DNA of 64,000 nucleotides from Kitagawia praeruptora (GCA_037693485.1 CM075345.1:117047501-117111500), one strand, 5' to 3'. Shown: positions 10,400-23,702, counted from the first letter of the stretch. The notes: generated from the letters alone by a model not told the origin. Translations and numbers: made by a program.

Positions 10400-11095
10400 A
10401 TACACTTTTATTATATAGTACTCCCTTATCTCTTTTACTCCCTTATTATCTATTTTACTCTTATTATATAATAGTATATAAAATATAATATAATAGGATA
10501 TAATGTTTTACAACATAATACAAATACTTTTTATAATATGAAATGTAATTTTAATTAGATTTTTTATATAAAAAATAGCATGTTATCATAAATTTTAAAT
10601 ATTACTTTTAGTGTTGATATCATCCAATAATATTATTATGATTTATGAATGATGTTAATCAAATATCAAATAGGAAACATGTTTACATGATGATTATTAT
10701 GTATTAATGATGTTAATCAAAGATCAAATAAAAATAGGAAACATGTTTACATGACATGAGCACTAAGCAGGGTAAAAATAACAATATAAGAATAATTCCC
10801 GCCATGAATCGATGTCCAGTCCCCAATCTACGGTAGTACCCTCTTATTATATTTCTTACTCTTATTACTCCATATAATATAATAAGCAAACTAAGGTATA
10901 TTTGGTTGTAAGTTTGGTACACTTTTTTCGGTACACTCAATAACAACTATTAGATTTTAAGATAAATAAATGAGAACCGTTGGATCTAATGCTAAAACAA
11001 TATTCATTTCCTAATATTTAAAATACTCTTATAGGTTCCAAGTTCGAATTCACTAATAACATATCTCTATTAAACATATATATTATTTTATAAAC
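10400..11095. other. AT-rich flank between SIRE-A and Copia-2
   Basis: No gene is seen. A direct duplication of about 45 bp occurs at roughly 10645-10690 and 10705-10755 (ATGATGTTAATCAAA ... GAAACATGTTTACATGA). The stretch 10883-10999 (GCAAACTAAGGTATATTT ...) recurs in diverged form at 35371-35489 on the other side of Copia-2. That shows a repeated host sequence was present before Copia-2 inserted. Confidence 0.7.
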
Positions 11096-12910
11096 TGAAA
11101 GGCATATGATGTAGCCTATTTGTATTTCGAGGATACAACTCAACTTAAACAAGATTGTAATAGTAGATAGTATATATACTGTCACAAGGAATCTCATATT
11201 GTATTACCTGTCAGAAGAAAAAGATCAAGGTCAATCTACAGACTTGAGGTATTACTACATTGAAAGAAGCTCAGTCATCTGATCAAGCCTTAGTGAAGTA
11301 TTCGTTAAATAAGTGGATTCGTTTAAAGTGACAGAGATTTCAACAGTGACAGAGACAGTACAGAAGAATTGAAGAGAGATGAGAAAAGAAAAGGAACCTG
11401 ATTTTAAAGTCAATATATGAAGAATAGTCATTGCGGTTAGTCACTCATGAACCAGACAGTACATCGAGTGTCAACATTAAACAGTGGTTGTTCGTCATTA
11501 AATTCAGTGGTTCAAGATATGAAGATTGGTATGAGAGAAAATAATTGTGCAAGCAACAGAAGTGCTATATTAATTAACCACAAGGAGTTTACTATCAAGT
11601 GGACTTGCTGTGAGGAAAAAGATTTATCACAAAGAAATGCAAAGTGATATATTCTTAATGCTGAAACCCCGGTTAGAATTGTTGTATTTTTTGTTAAGCA
11701 AAAGGAGTCCGGTTTCACATCCTCAAGAGACCATATCTTACACCTGGACAGGTTATGAGAAAATAGAATTATCACAAAGAAATGCAAAGTGATATATTAT
11801 TAAAGCTGGAACCCCGGTTGGAATTGATATATTTTTTTGTTAAGCAAAAGGAGTTCATTTCCAGACGCTCAGGTAACCGCAGTTTAGAGTTTAAGGATAA
11901 TTTTATATTAATAAACATTTTATTTATTTAGAAAATTATATTTATAAATATCTAATAATATTAGATATTTATTTTTATAATTTTTGAATTAAAATAATTA
12001 TTTATTAATTAAAGATTATAAGTTGTGCGGGTTAAAAAGCATTACTACGGAGCCCATTCCTAATAGGACGAAATAGGCCCCGGTTTCATTTGAATTCACA
12101 GTAGGTCACACAGGTTTTATTTGTTTCAATTGTCTTGCCGATTGCCTTGGTAGTACAATTAGAGATTATCTTGGCAGTACAAAGTTGATTGTCTTGGAAA
12201 GCTAGATTGTCTTGGCGATTATCTTGGCAGTACAAAACTGATTGTCTTGGAAAGCTAGATTGTCTTGGCGATTGTCTTGGAAGTACAAAGCTGATTGTCT
12301 TGGAAGAACAGATTGTCTTGGCGATTGTCTTGGCAGTACAAAGCTGATTGTCTTGGAAGAACAGATTGTCTTGGAGATTGTCTTTCGTGTACAAATGCAT
12401 TTCAGAATTGGCAGGGACTTGGAAATTTTAAGTGTTAAAATTTCTACTAAGGCAATAAGAGAGACAACAAGAAAACCAACTACAACATAATATCTAAAAA
12501 CACACCCAGCTGCTTCTTTCTCTCTCATTTTCTCTCAAGAACAAAGAGTTAGAAAAATTCATAGAAAATCAATTTCTCAATATTTGTAATATCTGATCCG
12601 ATAGAACTTGATCATTTGTATCTCTTGTACTACTAGCGAGTTTTTACTCCTAGCACTTATCTTGATTTTTATTAACAAATCTAGAAAAGTTCATGTTGAA
12701 TTTTCTGATTTGTTTTTATCAACTTGATAATTAATCTGTACTGAAATTGTAACACCCATCAAGTTAATATATTGTTATATTCAACTTGAAATCGGTTTCA
12801 ATTAATTCCGCACAAATTTGTTCAAGTCAAATTTTATTCAAAGAAAAAATTTCGAATAAACGGTATAGATTGTATTCAACCCCCCTTCTACAATCTTATC
12901 GGACCTAACA
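11096..12910 (+). repeat. 5' LTR of Copia-2 (1815 bp)
   Basis: Starts TGAAAGGCATATGATG and ends TCGGACCTAACA. It contains an imperfect duplication of about 145 bp (starting near 11613 and 11758, each with ATCACAAAGAAATGC and AACCCCGGTT) and a 53-bp tandem block near the middle of its second half. Short open frames inside are present in both LTRs simply because LTRs are copies; they are not called as genes. Confidence 0.93.
12185..12396 (+). repeat. 53-bp tandem repeats in the Copia-2 LTR
   Basis: Four units start near 12185, 12238, 12291 and 12344. Each begins TGATTGTCTTGGA and contains further copies of the octamer TGTCTTGG. The matching block in the 3' LTR lies at about 21935-22195. The octamer recurs every 15-25 bp, so the array is itself built from a shorter unit. 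Confidence 0.8.
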
Positions 12911-12912
12911 AT

Positions 12913-12924
12913 TGGCATCAGAGC
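12913..12924 (+). other. Primer binding site of Copia-2
   Basis: TGGCATCAGAGC lies two bases after the LTR. It differs by one base from TGGTATCAGAGC, the common plant copia PBS complementary to initiator tRNA-Met. Confidence 0.85.
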
Positions 12925-13008
12925 CTATTGATTGATACAGAAATCAAGATCCTATTTTTATTCAATCAAAAATCTATCTTGAATTTTTAACTCACTTAAA
13001 AATTCATC

Positions 13009-15021
13009 ATGTCTTCTTCAAGAGTAAAGATTCCAATGTTTGATAAATTGAATTATGAACTGTGGAAAAAGAAAATGATCCTTTTTCTACAAGTGGTCAA
13101 TCCTAAATATTTAGGAATATTGAAAACCGGGCCAATAATTCATATGGTTACAGAAGAGGAAGTAGTTGTGGATGGAGTTGTTGAATTTGCTGAAAGGACG
13201 TATCCAAAGGATCCTAATAATTATACCCCTGCTGAAAAGGAGGAAGCTGCCCTGGATATGAGCCTACAGCTGATTTTGGTGGAATCCCTAGATGTAATCA
13301 TGCACAATCATGTTGTTAATTGTAAAGATGCAAAGCATATCTGGGATACCATTTTGACAATAAATGAGGAAAGGGTATATGACACTTCTACTGCTCTGGT
13401 TGGTGAAGCTTCGGTGAAGATGAAAGCTAAGATTGTTCAACCTTACAACTTTAAAAAGGATGTGATTGTAGCAGAATATGGGAAGACATCTACAAGTCAG
13501 GGTTGTAGAAAATTTTATTCATTAGAGGAGCTGGAGCAGTTGGAGGATGAGTCGATGGCAATGCAAGGAGGTTCTTCTTCAAGTAGCACAAGAGGTGACT
13601 ACCAAACTGGGATGGTAGACAGAAGCAGGATTAGGTGCTTTAAATGCAATGAACTTGGACACTTTGCAACTGAGTGTCATAAACCTAAACATAAACCTAA
13701 ACAAGATGCAAGGAGAGAGTATGCATCTGGAAAGAAGAACACAGACACAGCCTATGTGGTACAAGGTAAAAGCTGGGATGACACAGACAGCGAAGATGAA
13801 GAATATGGAAATTTTGCGCTGGTTGTAAATGCTGATACATCAACTCGTTATAGTACTCCGGTAATACTTACTGATTCTGAGTTGATTCATAGTTTACGTG
13901 ATTCCTTAATTAATGCACAAAATGAAAATGCTAGACAAGTTCTGTTGAACACTAATCTTGAAAATGAAGTGTTAGAACTAAAAAATGTGCATGTTAATCA
14001 AGATCAGCAAATAAAAGAAATAGCTCAACTTAACTACAGAGAAAAGTCGATATCAGAATACTTGTCAAAACAAGTTGCTAAAATTGCTGAACTTGAAACT
14101 AAGATAAAGGAACAGAATGTCAAATTATCTGCGTGCTTTAATTCTGTTAAAACTTCTAAATAGTTTTTCAATAAACAAGCTATAGACCGAACCGTAGGAA
14201 TAGGGTTTGGCTACAACGAGGCTATTGGAATGTTAGGCATAAATTCCCCTAATCATGTTAGTGCTAAAGAAAGGGGAATACCACATGTGCTTAAGAATGT
14301 TGAAGATCCACTCTTTAAGAAGTCTATTGCAGAGCTTCTAGATTTGACTTCTCTCGTTATTCAAGAGGAGATGCGTACTGAGGACATTGCTAGTGGAAGT
14401 GTCCAACTTAATGAAAAATTTGTTAAGGCACCTACAACCAAAAATGTTAAATCTAATAAGGTTGTTTCTAAGGAACCAGTTAAGTTTGTTGGGTCAAATA
14501 GTTCGTCTAAAACTGGGTTAGGTGGTAATAAGTTGAAGTAGAACAATAGCATGTCTGACATGCATATTATGCCTATTATTGATTCTTCTCATAAAGCATG
14601 TGGTGTTGTCAATTGTATGTCTTGTGCTTTTAATGTCATGTCTGCTTACTTTAATGGCAATCATGCATGTGCTGATAAGACTGCTCCTCGATAACATATG
14701 AACAGAAACAAAAATGTCAGATCAATGACTGCTAGTCCTCCTCATGTTAGGAGAGAGACATTTGTACCTAAGCCTAAACAAAGTGTTACTAAGGCTGTCT
14801 ACAAGGTCAAATGTTCAGTCAATGAAACAAGTGTTATTGCTGCTAAAGAAACTTGGATACCCAGAATAAAACAAAAGATTGTCAAAACTGTTTATAGGGT
14901 AAAATGTTTGTTGACTAATGGTAAAATTGGTGTTAAGGTGAAAAATGTTGTTTTGCCTGACAAAGGCCAATTCTTTAAGTATTCTGGACCCAATCAAATT
15001 TGGGTTCCGAAGAAAGTTTAA
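13009..15021 (+). pseudogene. gag: gag of Copia-2, with internal deletion and three nonsense codons
   Basis: The frame starts ATG TCT TCT with a typical copia Gag N-terminus (KIPMFDKLNYELWKKKM). After IWDTILTINEE it jumps to SMAMQGG-type linker sequence. Compared with SIRE-B gag, about 80-100 residues of the central capsid-like (UBN2-type) region are missing, in frame. A CCHC knuckle (CFKCNELGHFATEC) follows at about 13636-13677. A second Cys/His motif (HKACGVVNCMSCAF) is readable near 14593-14634. TAG at 14161-14163, TAG at 14539-14541 and TAA at 14692-14694 interrupt the frame, which ends TAA 15019-15021. Confidence 0.85.
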
Positions 15022-18000
15022 TCCATTTGTCATTGCAGGGTGTTGAGCAGGTTGAACGAGTAACCTGGATCTTGGACAGTGGATGTTCAAGGCATCTGAC
15101 TGGTGACAGAACCCTGCTGACAAATGTGGTGGAGAAGGCCGGCCCAGTAGTTAACTTTGGAGATAACAAAAAAGGTAGAACTGATGGATTTGGCAGACTT
15201 GAAGCTGCAAATGTTATCATTGAGGATGTGTCCTTTGTAAAAGGACTTGAGCATAATTTGCTCAGTATCAGTCAATTCTGTGATAAGGGATTTGAAGTCC
15301 ACTTTAACAAGAAGAATTGTCTGATTTCACACAAGAGAAGTGATCAACCATCTCTTACAGGAGTCAGAAAAGGAAACTTGTACGTAGCCAATATGAACAC
15401 TGGAAGCACTGAAGAAATCAACTGCTTCTACTCTAAAGCATCCAAAGATGAAAGCTGGCTATGGCACAAGAAACTTTCTCATCTAATTTCAAAACAATGA
15501 ACTCTCTGATTAGAAGAGAGTTGGTGAGAGGTTTACCTTCAATGGAGTTCACACAGGAAGGACTATGTGATGCATGTCAAAAAGGCAAGCTTAAAAGGGC
15601 AACTCACAGGAGCACTGACACATCTTCAATAACTGAACCTCTACAATTACTTCATATGGATTTGTTTGGTCCAGTTAATGTGATGTCAATATCAAAGAAA
15701 AGATATGCTCTTGTGATTGTTGATGATTTTTCAAAATACACATAGGTTCTGTTTCTGAATTCCAAAGATGAGACTCCACAGCTAGTGATTGATTACATCA
15801 AGTTGATTGAGCTGGATTCTAAGTATCCAGTGAGAGCTATAAGATCATATAATGGAACTGAATTCAAGAATACAGTTCTGAATGATTTCTGCACTGAGAA
15901 GGGTATAACCAAACAGTACTCAACTCCAAGAACTCCTCAGCAAAATGGGGTAGTGGAAAGAAAGAATAGAACCTTGATTGAAGCTGCACGTACTATGTTA
16001 AGTGAATCAAGGCTTCCATTGTACTTTTGGGCTGAAGCTGTCAACACTGCATGCTATACCCAGAATCGAACTCTTATCAACAAAGACTTGATGAAGACAC
16101 CCTATGAAGCTATGACTGAAAAGAAACCAACACTCAAATACTTTCATGTATTTGGAGCAAAATGTTTTGTGCTTAAAGAAGGAGATGATCAAGGTGGAAA
16201 ATTCGAGGCCAAAGCACATGAAGCAATTTTTATTGGTTATACAAGAAGAGCTTACAGGGTGTACGTGATTGATCAACAGAAAATGAGTGAAAGTGTCAAT
16301 GTAACATTTGATGACACTAAACTCCCTAGTATCCAAACTGAGGATTCATCTGAAAAGCTATCTTTTGATGATATGACAGATCCAGATTCAGATGATGACA
16401 ATCCACCTGATGTTTTTGCTGATGCTAATGACAACAATGATAATAATGATGATGATCAGGATAATGGTGGTGAAAACAATGATAATAATGAAGATACCCC
16501 TGACACTCCTGAACAATCATCTAGTCAACCTGGCAACAACTCAGGGGGAGACAATGAAGGATCAACTAGTCACACTCAACATCACAATCAAGATCAAGGT
16601 GAATAATCAAGATCTAATCTTCCCATACAGACTGTTTGGAATAGAGCTCATCCTTTTGAGCTAATCATTGGTGATCCTGATGTTGGTGTGAAAACTAGAA
16701 GAGCTTTTCAAAATCAATGTAATTATTCAGGGTTTCTATCTGAAATGGAACCAAAGAAAATTGAAGAAGCTCTTTCTGATCCTGATTGGGTGATTGCTAT
16801 GCAAAATGAACTCAATCAATTTAAACAACAAGAAGTATGGAAGCTGGTACCCAGACCTACAGACAAAACAGTGGTTGGCACTAGGTGGGTATTCAGAAAC
16901 AAACTTGATGAAGATGGCACAGTGACGAGAAATAAGGCAAGACTGGTAGCAAAGGGTTATTCACAAGCTGAAAGTATTGATTATGATGAGACCTATGCTC
17001 CAGTGGCTAGACTTGAGGCCATTAGAATCTTCTTGGCATTCGCAACATTCTCAAACTTTAATGTTTATCAAATGGATGTCAAGAGTGCATTTTTGAATGG
17101 TAAGCTGGATGAAGAGGTTTATGTAGAACAGCCCCTGGCTTTGAAGATCCAGATCTATTGGATCATGTCTACTTTCTCTTCAAGGATATTTATGGTCTTA
17201 AGCAAGCACCAAGGAAATGGTATGACACTCTCTCCGAATTTTTACTTGAAAATGGTTTTGTTAGAGGTGTCATAGACAAAACTCTCTTCACAAAGAAACA
17301 TAAAAATGATACAATATTAGTCCAAATCTATGTGGATGATATAATATTCGGGTCTACTAATGATCTTTTGTGCAAGAAATTTGCTAAGTTAATGCAGGGT
17401 AAATTTGAGATGAGCATGATGGGTGAGCTGAAGTTCTTTCTTGGATTGCAAATAAGTCAAAGAACAGATGGAATTTTTATCTGTCAATCCAAGTATGTCA
17501 GGGAGCTTATCAAGAAATATCAAATGGAGGACTCATCTTCAGCAAGGACACCATCATCTACAACTGTCAAATTTGGAGCATGTGAAAATTCTGCTAAGGT
17601 AGATATCACAAGCTACAGAGGTATGATAGGATCATTACTTTACCTTACTGCAAGTAGACCAGATATTATGTATGCCACATGCTTGTGTGCAAGGTTCCAA
17701 GCGGATCCTAGAGATGTGCATCTCATTGCTGTGAAACGAATCTTGAGATATCTTAAGGGTACTCCTAACTTAGGAATTTGGTACCCTAAAGATTCTGGTT
17801 TTAATCTGGTTGGATATACAGATTCAGATTATGCAGGAAGTGTTGTAGATAGAAAGAGTACATCTGGGAGTTGTCAATTCCTAGGTGGAAGACTGGTCTC
17901 CTGGTACAGCAAGAAGCAGCAAACAGTTTCCAACTCAACAGCTGAAGCTGAATACATAGCTGCTGGAAGCTGTTGCGCTCAGATCTTGTGGATTAGGAAT

Positions 18001-18279
18001 CAGCTACGGGACTATGGCTTTGTACTTGACATGATTCCTATCCTGTGTGACAATACAAGTGCCATAGCAATCTCCAACAATCCTGTGCAGCACACGAGGA
18101 CAAAGCACATCGACATCAAGTATCATTTTATTAGAGAGCATGTCATGAATGGTACCGTGGAGTTACATTTTGTACCCACGGAAGAACAAACAGCAGATAT
18201 TTTTACTCAGTCTCTTGATGAATCCACATTCACCAGAATTGTTGGTGAATTGGGTATGTTAAATAGTCCTAGTAATTAA
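14979..18279 (+). pseudogene. pol: pol of Copia-2, two frameshifts, two nonsense codons, integrase Asp lost
   Basis: The frame is open from 14979, in the -1 frame to gag. It holds the protease motif DSGCSRHLTG, integrase, RT (QMDVKSAFLNG, IYVDDIIFGS) and RNase H (SDYAGSVVDRKST, STAEAEYIAA). A 1-bp deletion near 15484 shifts the frame inside the integrase zinc region. TAG at 15743-15745 replaces an expected Trp codon. TAA at 16604-16606 lies in the linker. Another 1-bp deletion near 17135, just after VEQP, shifts the frame again. The integrase motif that should read RSDNGTEF reads RSYNGTEF (TAT 15848-15850), so the second catalytic Asp is gone. The C-terminus is complete (ELGMLNSPSN). Confidence 0.9.
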
Positions 18280-20905
18280 ACTAGTTAATATCTGAGGTTT
18301 GCTCTTTAATAATTTATAAGTGATTACGTTGTCAATATTTGTTATTAAAATCACTTGTATAATTATTTTATCAACTTACTTTCTTGCTTGTTAATTCTTA
18401 AATCATTGTCATTATCTTCTTAATATATTCCTACTTACTTCTTTTAATTTTGAATATTTTTATTTTCTCTAAAAATATTTTTCTCAAATTTTACAAGTTA
18501 AAATTATTGAGAAATCTATTTTTGTTGAAATTACTTTTGAATATTTGTGTTCATTTAATAAGTCATATTTTCTCTTTAAATGATTTTCTATAAGAAAGTT
18601 ATTTTATTAAGAAAATATATAGATTTATTAATTTACTACAAATATTTATGTAAATAGTTAATATTCTATTAAATGGTTTGTAGTGTTTGTCCTTTTGTTA
18701 TTAATGTTTGATTTCGTAAAAAGGATAACCTATGGTATTTTTAGTATTTCTATTTTCTGTTTAGCTATTTTTAAGTAGTTATATTGTTGTAAATATTTTT
18801 TAAAATTATTTTCTTTTATTTCTAATATTCTGTAAATATTATTAATTCTATTATTTTTTAATATAAAAAAAATCATATTTTTCTTTTGTTTTTAGTTTTT
18901 ATTTAATATTATTATTATGTATATTAGTTCTTATTTTTGTATATTATTTTTCATGTGTATATAAATAGTTTGTATAGTTTTTCAGTTTAGTCACTATACT
19001 TTCAAAACTTACAAACAGGTCCATGTACTTGGTTCTTTTGTACTTCTTCTGTTTAACACACACATATCATGCTGTTTTAACTTCTAATCTTTGTTGTGTT
19101 GTTGTTATTAACAGAATTTCTTATATAGGACCATTGTTGGTATCAAATGGTATATGTCAATTCAATTGTTTAGGAACTAACGTTTGATTTTCAGGTTCTA
19201 ACAATTGGAAGACAAGACCTATCAATTGCTAACAATTTCTAATAGTTGGTATCTATCTTACAGGACCTAAAACATGATAAAATAGTTTTGTTTGTATTGG
19301 TTTGAACATTAATTTGCATTAATCCGATTAATTTTTATTAATTGGATTTTTGTCTTTGTTTTTGTTTAGTAAAACTGGCTCAAGATCTATATATTTCCTA
19401 CCTCAAAATTTCTTTCTACAGCTGTGATTAATTGCTTATATTGTAAATCTTTTGAAATCACAACTGTATATCATTCTATCTCTATTGCTCATATTCTGTG
19501 ATGCAGGTTCACCTAAATGGAGTTTTGTTTTCTCACATGATTAGTCATGAGGTTGTAAACCCAACAACTTTTATCCCGGACTATAGTCAAACTCAAACAC
19601 ATTCTGACTTACACCCTAAAAGGAAGTAACCTATCAGACTAGAGGTCACCAGGGAGTAACTGCACTTGATGCAGCAAATAAGGATGTGTGGGATATTCAG
19701 TTGGAGAGTCACTACCTTATACACTAACCAAAATATTTCATATGCACAAAGTGAGAATGCACACACTAAGGATGAATTGACGGAAATCTATAATCCAACC
19801 ATTTTACGGTTAGGATTATAAGTTAAAGTTTTTTTTTGAACCAAGTGTCTTCACAGACATTAGAAGGGAATCTTGATCTCAATGCTAAATTTATAGATCA
19901 TTGTTTACCTTCTCAGAATTCAAATCTGAAAACCCTAAAAAAGGAAAACTAGCAACTTGTAGATTATGACTCAGATTCGTCTGACGAGTCCAACGAGGAT
20001 TTGGGATTTGCGAACTCCCATTGCACCACCACTGACCTCTCTTGAAGGGGCTAGGGTGATTTTTCCTTGCAGGTACACTAAAGGATGTTGGAGCTATGAG
20101 TGATACACCAGTGAGTAAGAGTGTAAACACAGAGAGAAGTGAGACACTCAACACAAATGAGTGGAGAGAAGAGTGAAACACTTGAGAGGTACACTAAACA
20201 CTATCACACACTCACAGTGAGGAAGAAAATGAAACTTCCTTTCTAACAAAGAACTCTATAATTGGTACAACTACTTTGTCAACTAGTTGATTGGAGGATT
20301 CCTCAACTAAGGGGGAGAAGTAAAGGGGTACAGGAAAAAGGAGAAGCAAGTCAAGTTATCAAGGGGGAGATTTAGATGGAAAAGTAAGGGAACTTTCAGT
20401 TGAGATGAAAGTGGAGATATAAGGATGAGTACATCACAATACTATTCTATTAGTCTTTCAATGTACTATGTATAAAGGCTAAGTGAAGGAGTAGTAGATT
20501 TCCTAGAAGTTTTAGAAATGGTATTGATTCACCATTTTCTACATAGTAGGAATAATTGTTTTCTTTAGTGAGAAAAGCTGTGTCAGAGAAGAGAAGTGAT
20601 TGTAAATCAAGAACTGCTGATAAACACCAATGTAAGATGTACGTGAAGGATTATCAGGCAGAGATATAAAGAATCAGAAATGAAGATGAGTTATCTATTG
20701 AAGATCAGTTCAGTACTAGAGGAACAATCATCTATCATTTCATCAACTGAGGATTCTGGAATTGTTAAATTCAAACCAGAAATTTTTTTTAATGTACTAT
20801 TTACTAAGCTCTTTAATGCTTAATCTTTTTCTTGTTTAATTGAGTTAGTTGAGTTATCCACTAGGTATTTGATTGTTATCGTCTAACAAACTAATAGGGG
20901 GAGAT
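18280..20905 (+). other. Non-coding spacer between Copia-2 pol and its 3' LTR
   Basis: No long ORF is seen. 18300-19000 is very AT-rich. PPT-like AAGGGGGAGA occurs near 20308 and 20357 before the final AATAGGGGGAGAT at 20893-20905. Around 19960-20045 one frame reads an acidic serine-rich string (VDYDSDSSDESNEDLG), which could be a remnant of a lost third ORF; this is weak. An 89-aa-type antisense ORF like that of the SIRE copies is not evident. Confidence 0.6.
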
Positions 20906-22694
20906 TGAAAGGCATATGATGTAGCCTATTTGTATTTCGAGGATACAACTCAACTTAAACAAGATTGTAATAATAGATAGTATATAGACTGTCACAAGGA
21001 ATCTCAGATTGTATTATCTGTCAGAAGAAAAAGATCAAGGTCAATCTACAGACTTGAGGAATTACTACATTGAAAGAAGCTCAGTCATCTGATCAAGCCT
21101 CAATGAAGTATTCATTAAATAAGTGGATTCGTTTAAAGTGACAGAGATTTCAACAGTGACAGAGACAGTACAGAAGAATTGGAGAGAGATGAGAAAAGAA
21201 AAGGAACCTGATTTTAAAGTCAATATATGAAGAACAGTCATTGCGGTTAGTCACTCATGAACCAGACAGTACATCGAGTGTCAACATTAAACAGTGGTTG
21301 TTCGTTATTAAATTCAGTGGTTCAAGATATGAAGATTGGTATGAGAGAAAATAATTGTGCAAGCAACAGAAGTGCTATATTAATTAACCACAAGGATTTT
21401 ACTATCAAGTGGACTTGCTGTGAGGAAAAAGATTTATCACAATGAAATGCAAAGTGATATATTCTTAATGCTAAAACCCCGGTTAGAATTGTTGTATTTT
21501 TTGCTAAGTAAAAGGAGTCCGGTTTCACATCCTCAAGAGACCATAGCTTACACCTGGACAGGTTATGAGAAAATAGAATTATCACAAAGAAATGCAAAGT
21601 GATATATTATTAAAGTTGGAACCCCGGTTGGAATTGATCTATTTTTTTGTTAAGCAAAAGGAGTTCATTTCCAGACGCTCAGGTAACCGCAGTTTAGAGT
21701 TTAAGGATAATTTTATATTAATAAATATTTTATTTATTTAGAAAATTATATTTATAAATATCTAATAATATTAGATATTTATTTTTATAATTTCTGAATT
21801 AAAATAATTATTTATTAATTAAAAATTATAAGTTGTGCATGTTAAAAAGCATTACTACGGAGCCCATTCCTAATAGGACGAAATAGGCCCCGGTTTCATT
21901 TGAATTCACAGCAGGTCACACAGGTTTTATTTGTTTCAATTGTCTTGCCGATTGTCTTGGTAGTACAATTAGAGATTATCTTGGCAGTACAAAGTTGATT
22001 GTCTTGGAAAGCTAGATTGTATTGGCGATTGTCTTGGCAGTACAAAACTGATTGTCTTAAAAAGCTAGATTGTCTTGGCGATCGTCTTGGAGTACAAAGC
22101 TGATTGTCTTGGAAGAGCAGATTGTCTTGGCGATTGTCTTCGCAGTACAAAGTTGATTGTCTTGGAAGAACAGATTGTCTTGGAGATTGTCTTTCGTGTA
22201 CAAATGCATTTCAGAATTGGCAGGGACTTGGAAATTTTAAGTGTTAAAATTTCTACTAAGGCAACAAGAGAGACAACAAGAAAACCAACTACAACATAAT
22301 ATCTAAAAACACACCCAGTTGCTTCTTTCTCTCTCATTTTCTCTCAAGAACAAAGAGTTAGAAAAATTCATAGAAAATCAAGTTCTCAATATTTGTAATA
22401 TCTGATCCGATAGAACTTGATCATTTGTATCTCTTGTACTACTAGCGAGTTTTTACTCCTAGCACTTATCTTGATTTTTATTAACAAATCTAGAAAAGTT
22501 CATGTCGAATTTTCTAATTTGTTTTTATCAACTTGATAATTAATCTGTACTGAAATTGTAACACCCATCAAGTTAATATATTGTTATATTCAACTTGAAA
22601 TTGGTTTCAATTAATTTCGCAAAAATTTGTTCAAGTCAAATTTTATTCAAAGAACAAATTTCGAATAAATGGTATAGATTGTATTCAACCCCCC
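20906..22694 (+). repeat. 3' LTR of Copia-2, left part
   Basis: It matches 11096-12885 almost throughout and is broken inside the terminal C-run by Gypsy II. I count over 20 substitutions against the 5' LTR in the first ~900 bp, so this is the oldest dated insertion in the window. Confidence 0.93.
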
Positions 22695-23700
22695 TGTTGA
22701 CGGAGGAATTTGGGAACAACAAATTTTCGGGTACGTCGCCGGAAACAAGATCTGTAGTAGCGGTTCTTCGTCGGAAAAAGTGGTTGCGTGGGTGGCTGTA
22801 AGTAAGTGGTGGCTGAGATTGATTAGGGTTCGTAAGGGTTGCCCGTGAGCTCTCAACTTTCGACCCCCCAATCGGCCTACGTACCCCGGTATTTATAGGG
22901 GATCAAGCCATACGTAGTTCTTGGAGAGCAAGAAACCCAAATGGGCTTGGATAATGGACCAGCTTCCGGAATGTTCTACTATGAGGCCTAACCACAAAGG
23001 CCCAAGGCTCATCCAGGATCTCAAGACTTCACGGATAAGGAAACTTCCCCCGTCGAGGACTAGTCCTATCCGCTACCAGCTATTTCTTGATTTCAAGGAT
23101 GCAGGTATAGCCGTGATTTACCCCAAGTGCAGAACGCATCCCTGTCCCCCGAATGAGAAGCACCCACCAGATAGTAGGACAGGTGATCCAGAGCTTTTGG
23201 GTGCAAAGTGCAGGATTACTCCAAAGTTCCCCAATGAGGGCGCGCCCATTGGCTACAGGAACAGAGCTCCCAAAGCACACACCAAAAAGTCCCCATCTTT
23301 CCACCTTAGGGCACGCCCTTAGTGTCTAAGAAGGGTCCTTATATCCAGGCAAACCCCTGGAGGCCTTCTGCGACGGACATCCCCCTCCTGAGATACGACA
23401 GGAGGGAATTCTTCAACTTCTGGAATTCCAGCTTGGGTAGAATCCCATCTTGAATGGAATCCACTCTTGAGTGGAATCCTAAAAAAGATTTCTTCAATGT
23501 CTTCTCAGAAAATCACCTTGAATCAATTTGTCTCCATATTTTATATTTAGGGCGCGCCCTCTTTATTGAGAAAGAGAGGGCGCGGCCTGACTTTTCCCTT
23601 TTCTGCCAAAACCCTAATTAATCCTAGAATTCCCCAAATTGAACCCGTATTTGACCCGAATTCATCTTGAAAATACCTGAACCGAATTTTGGCTATAACA
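22695..23700 (-). repeat. 3' LTR of Gypsy II (1006 bp)
   Basis: Plus-strand ends are TGTTGACGGAGG and GGCTATAACA. It has about ten substitutions against the other LTR, nearly all transitions. On the minus strand CTATAAATA at 22890-22898 is the LTR TATA box. It contains three copies or near-copies of the element's palindrome. Confidence 0.95.
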
Positions 23701-23702
23701 AC

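Noticed and set aside
10261..10488. 75-codon ORF across the end of the SIRE-A LTR
   Set aside because: It crosses the element/flank boundary and a poly-C run; no coding character.
11447..11792. Short ORFs in Copia-2 LTRs (also near 21257-21602)
   Set aside because: They are LTR copies with no recognisable features and lie in repeated sequence.
19891..20181. 96-codon minus-strand ORF in the Copia-2 spacer with a hydrophobic start
   Set aside because: No homologue in the other copies, no promoter-like context, and simple composition; likely chance.
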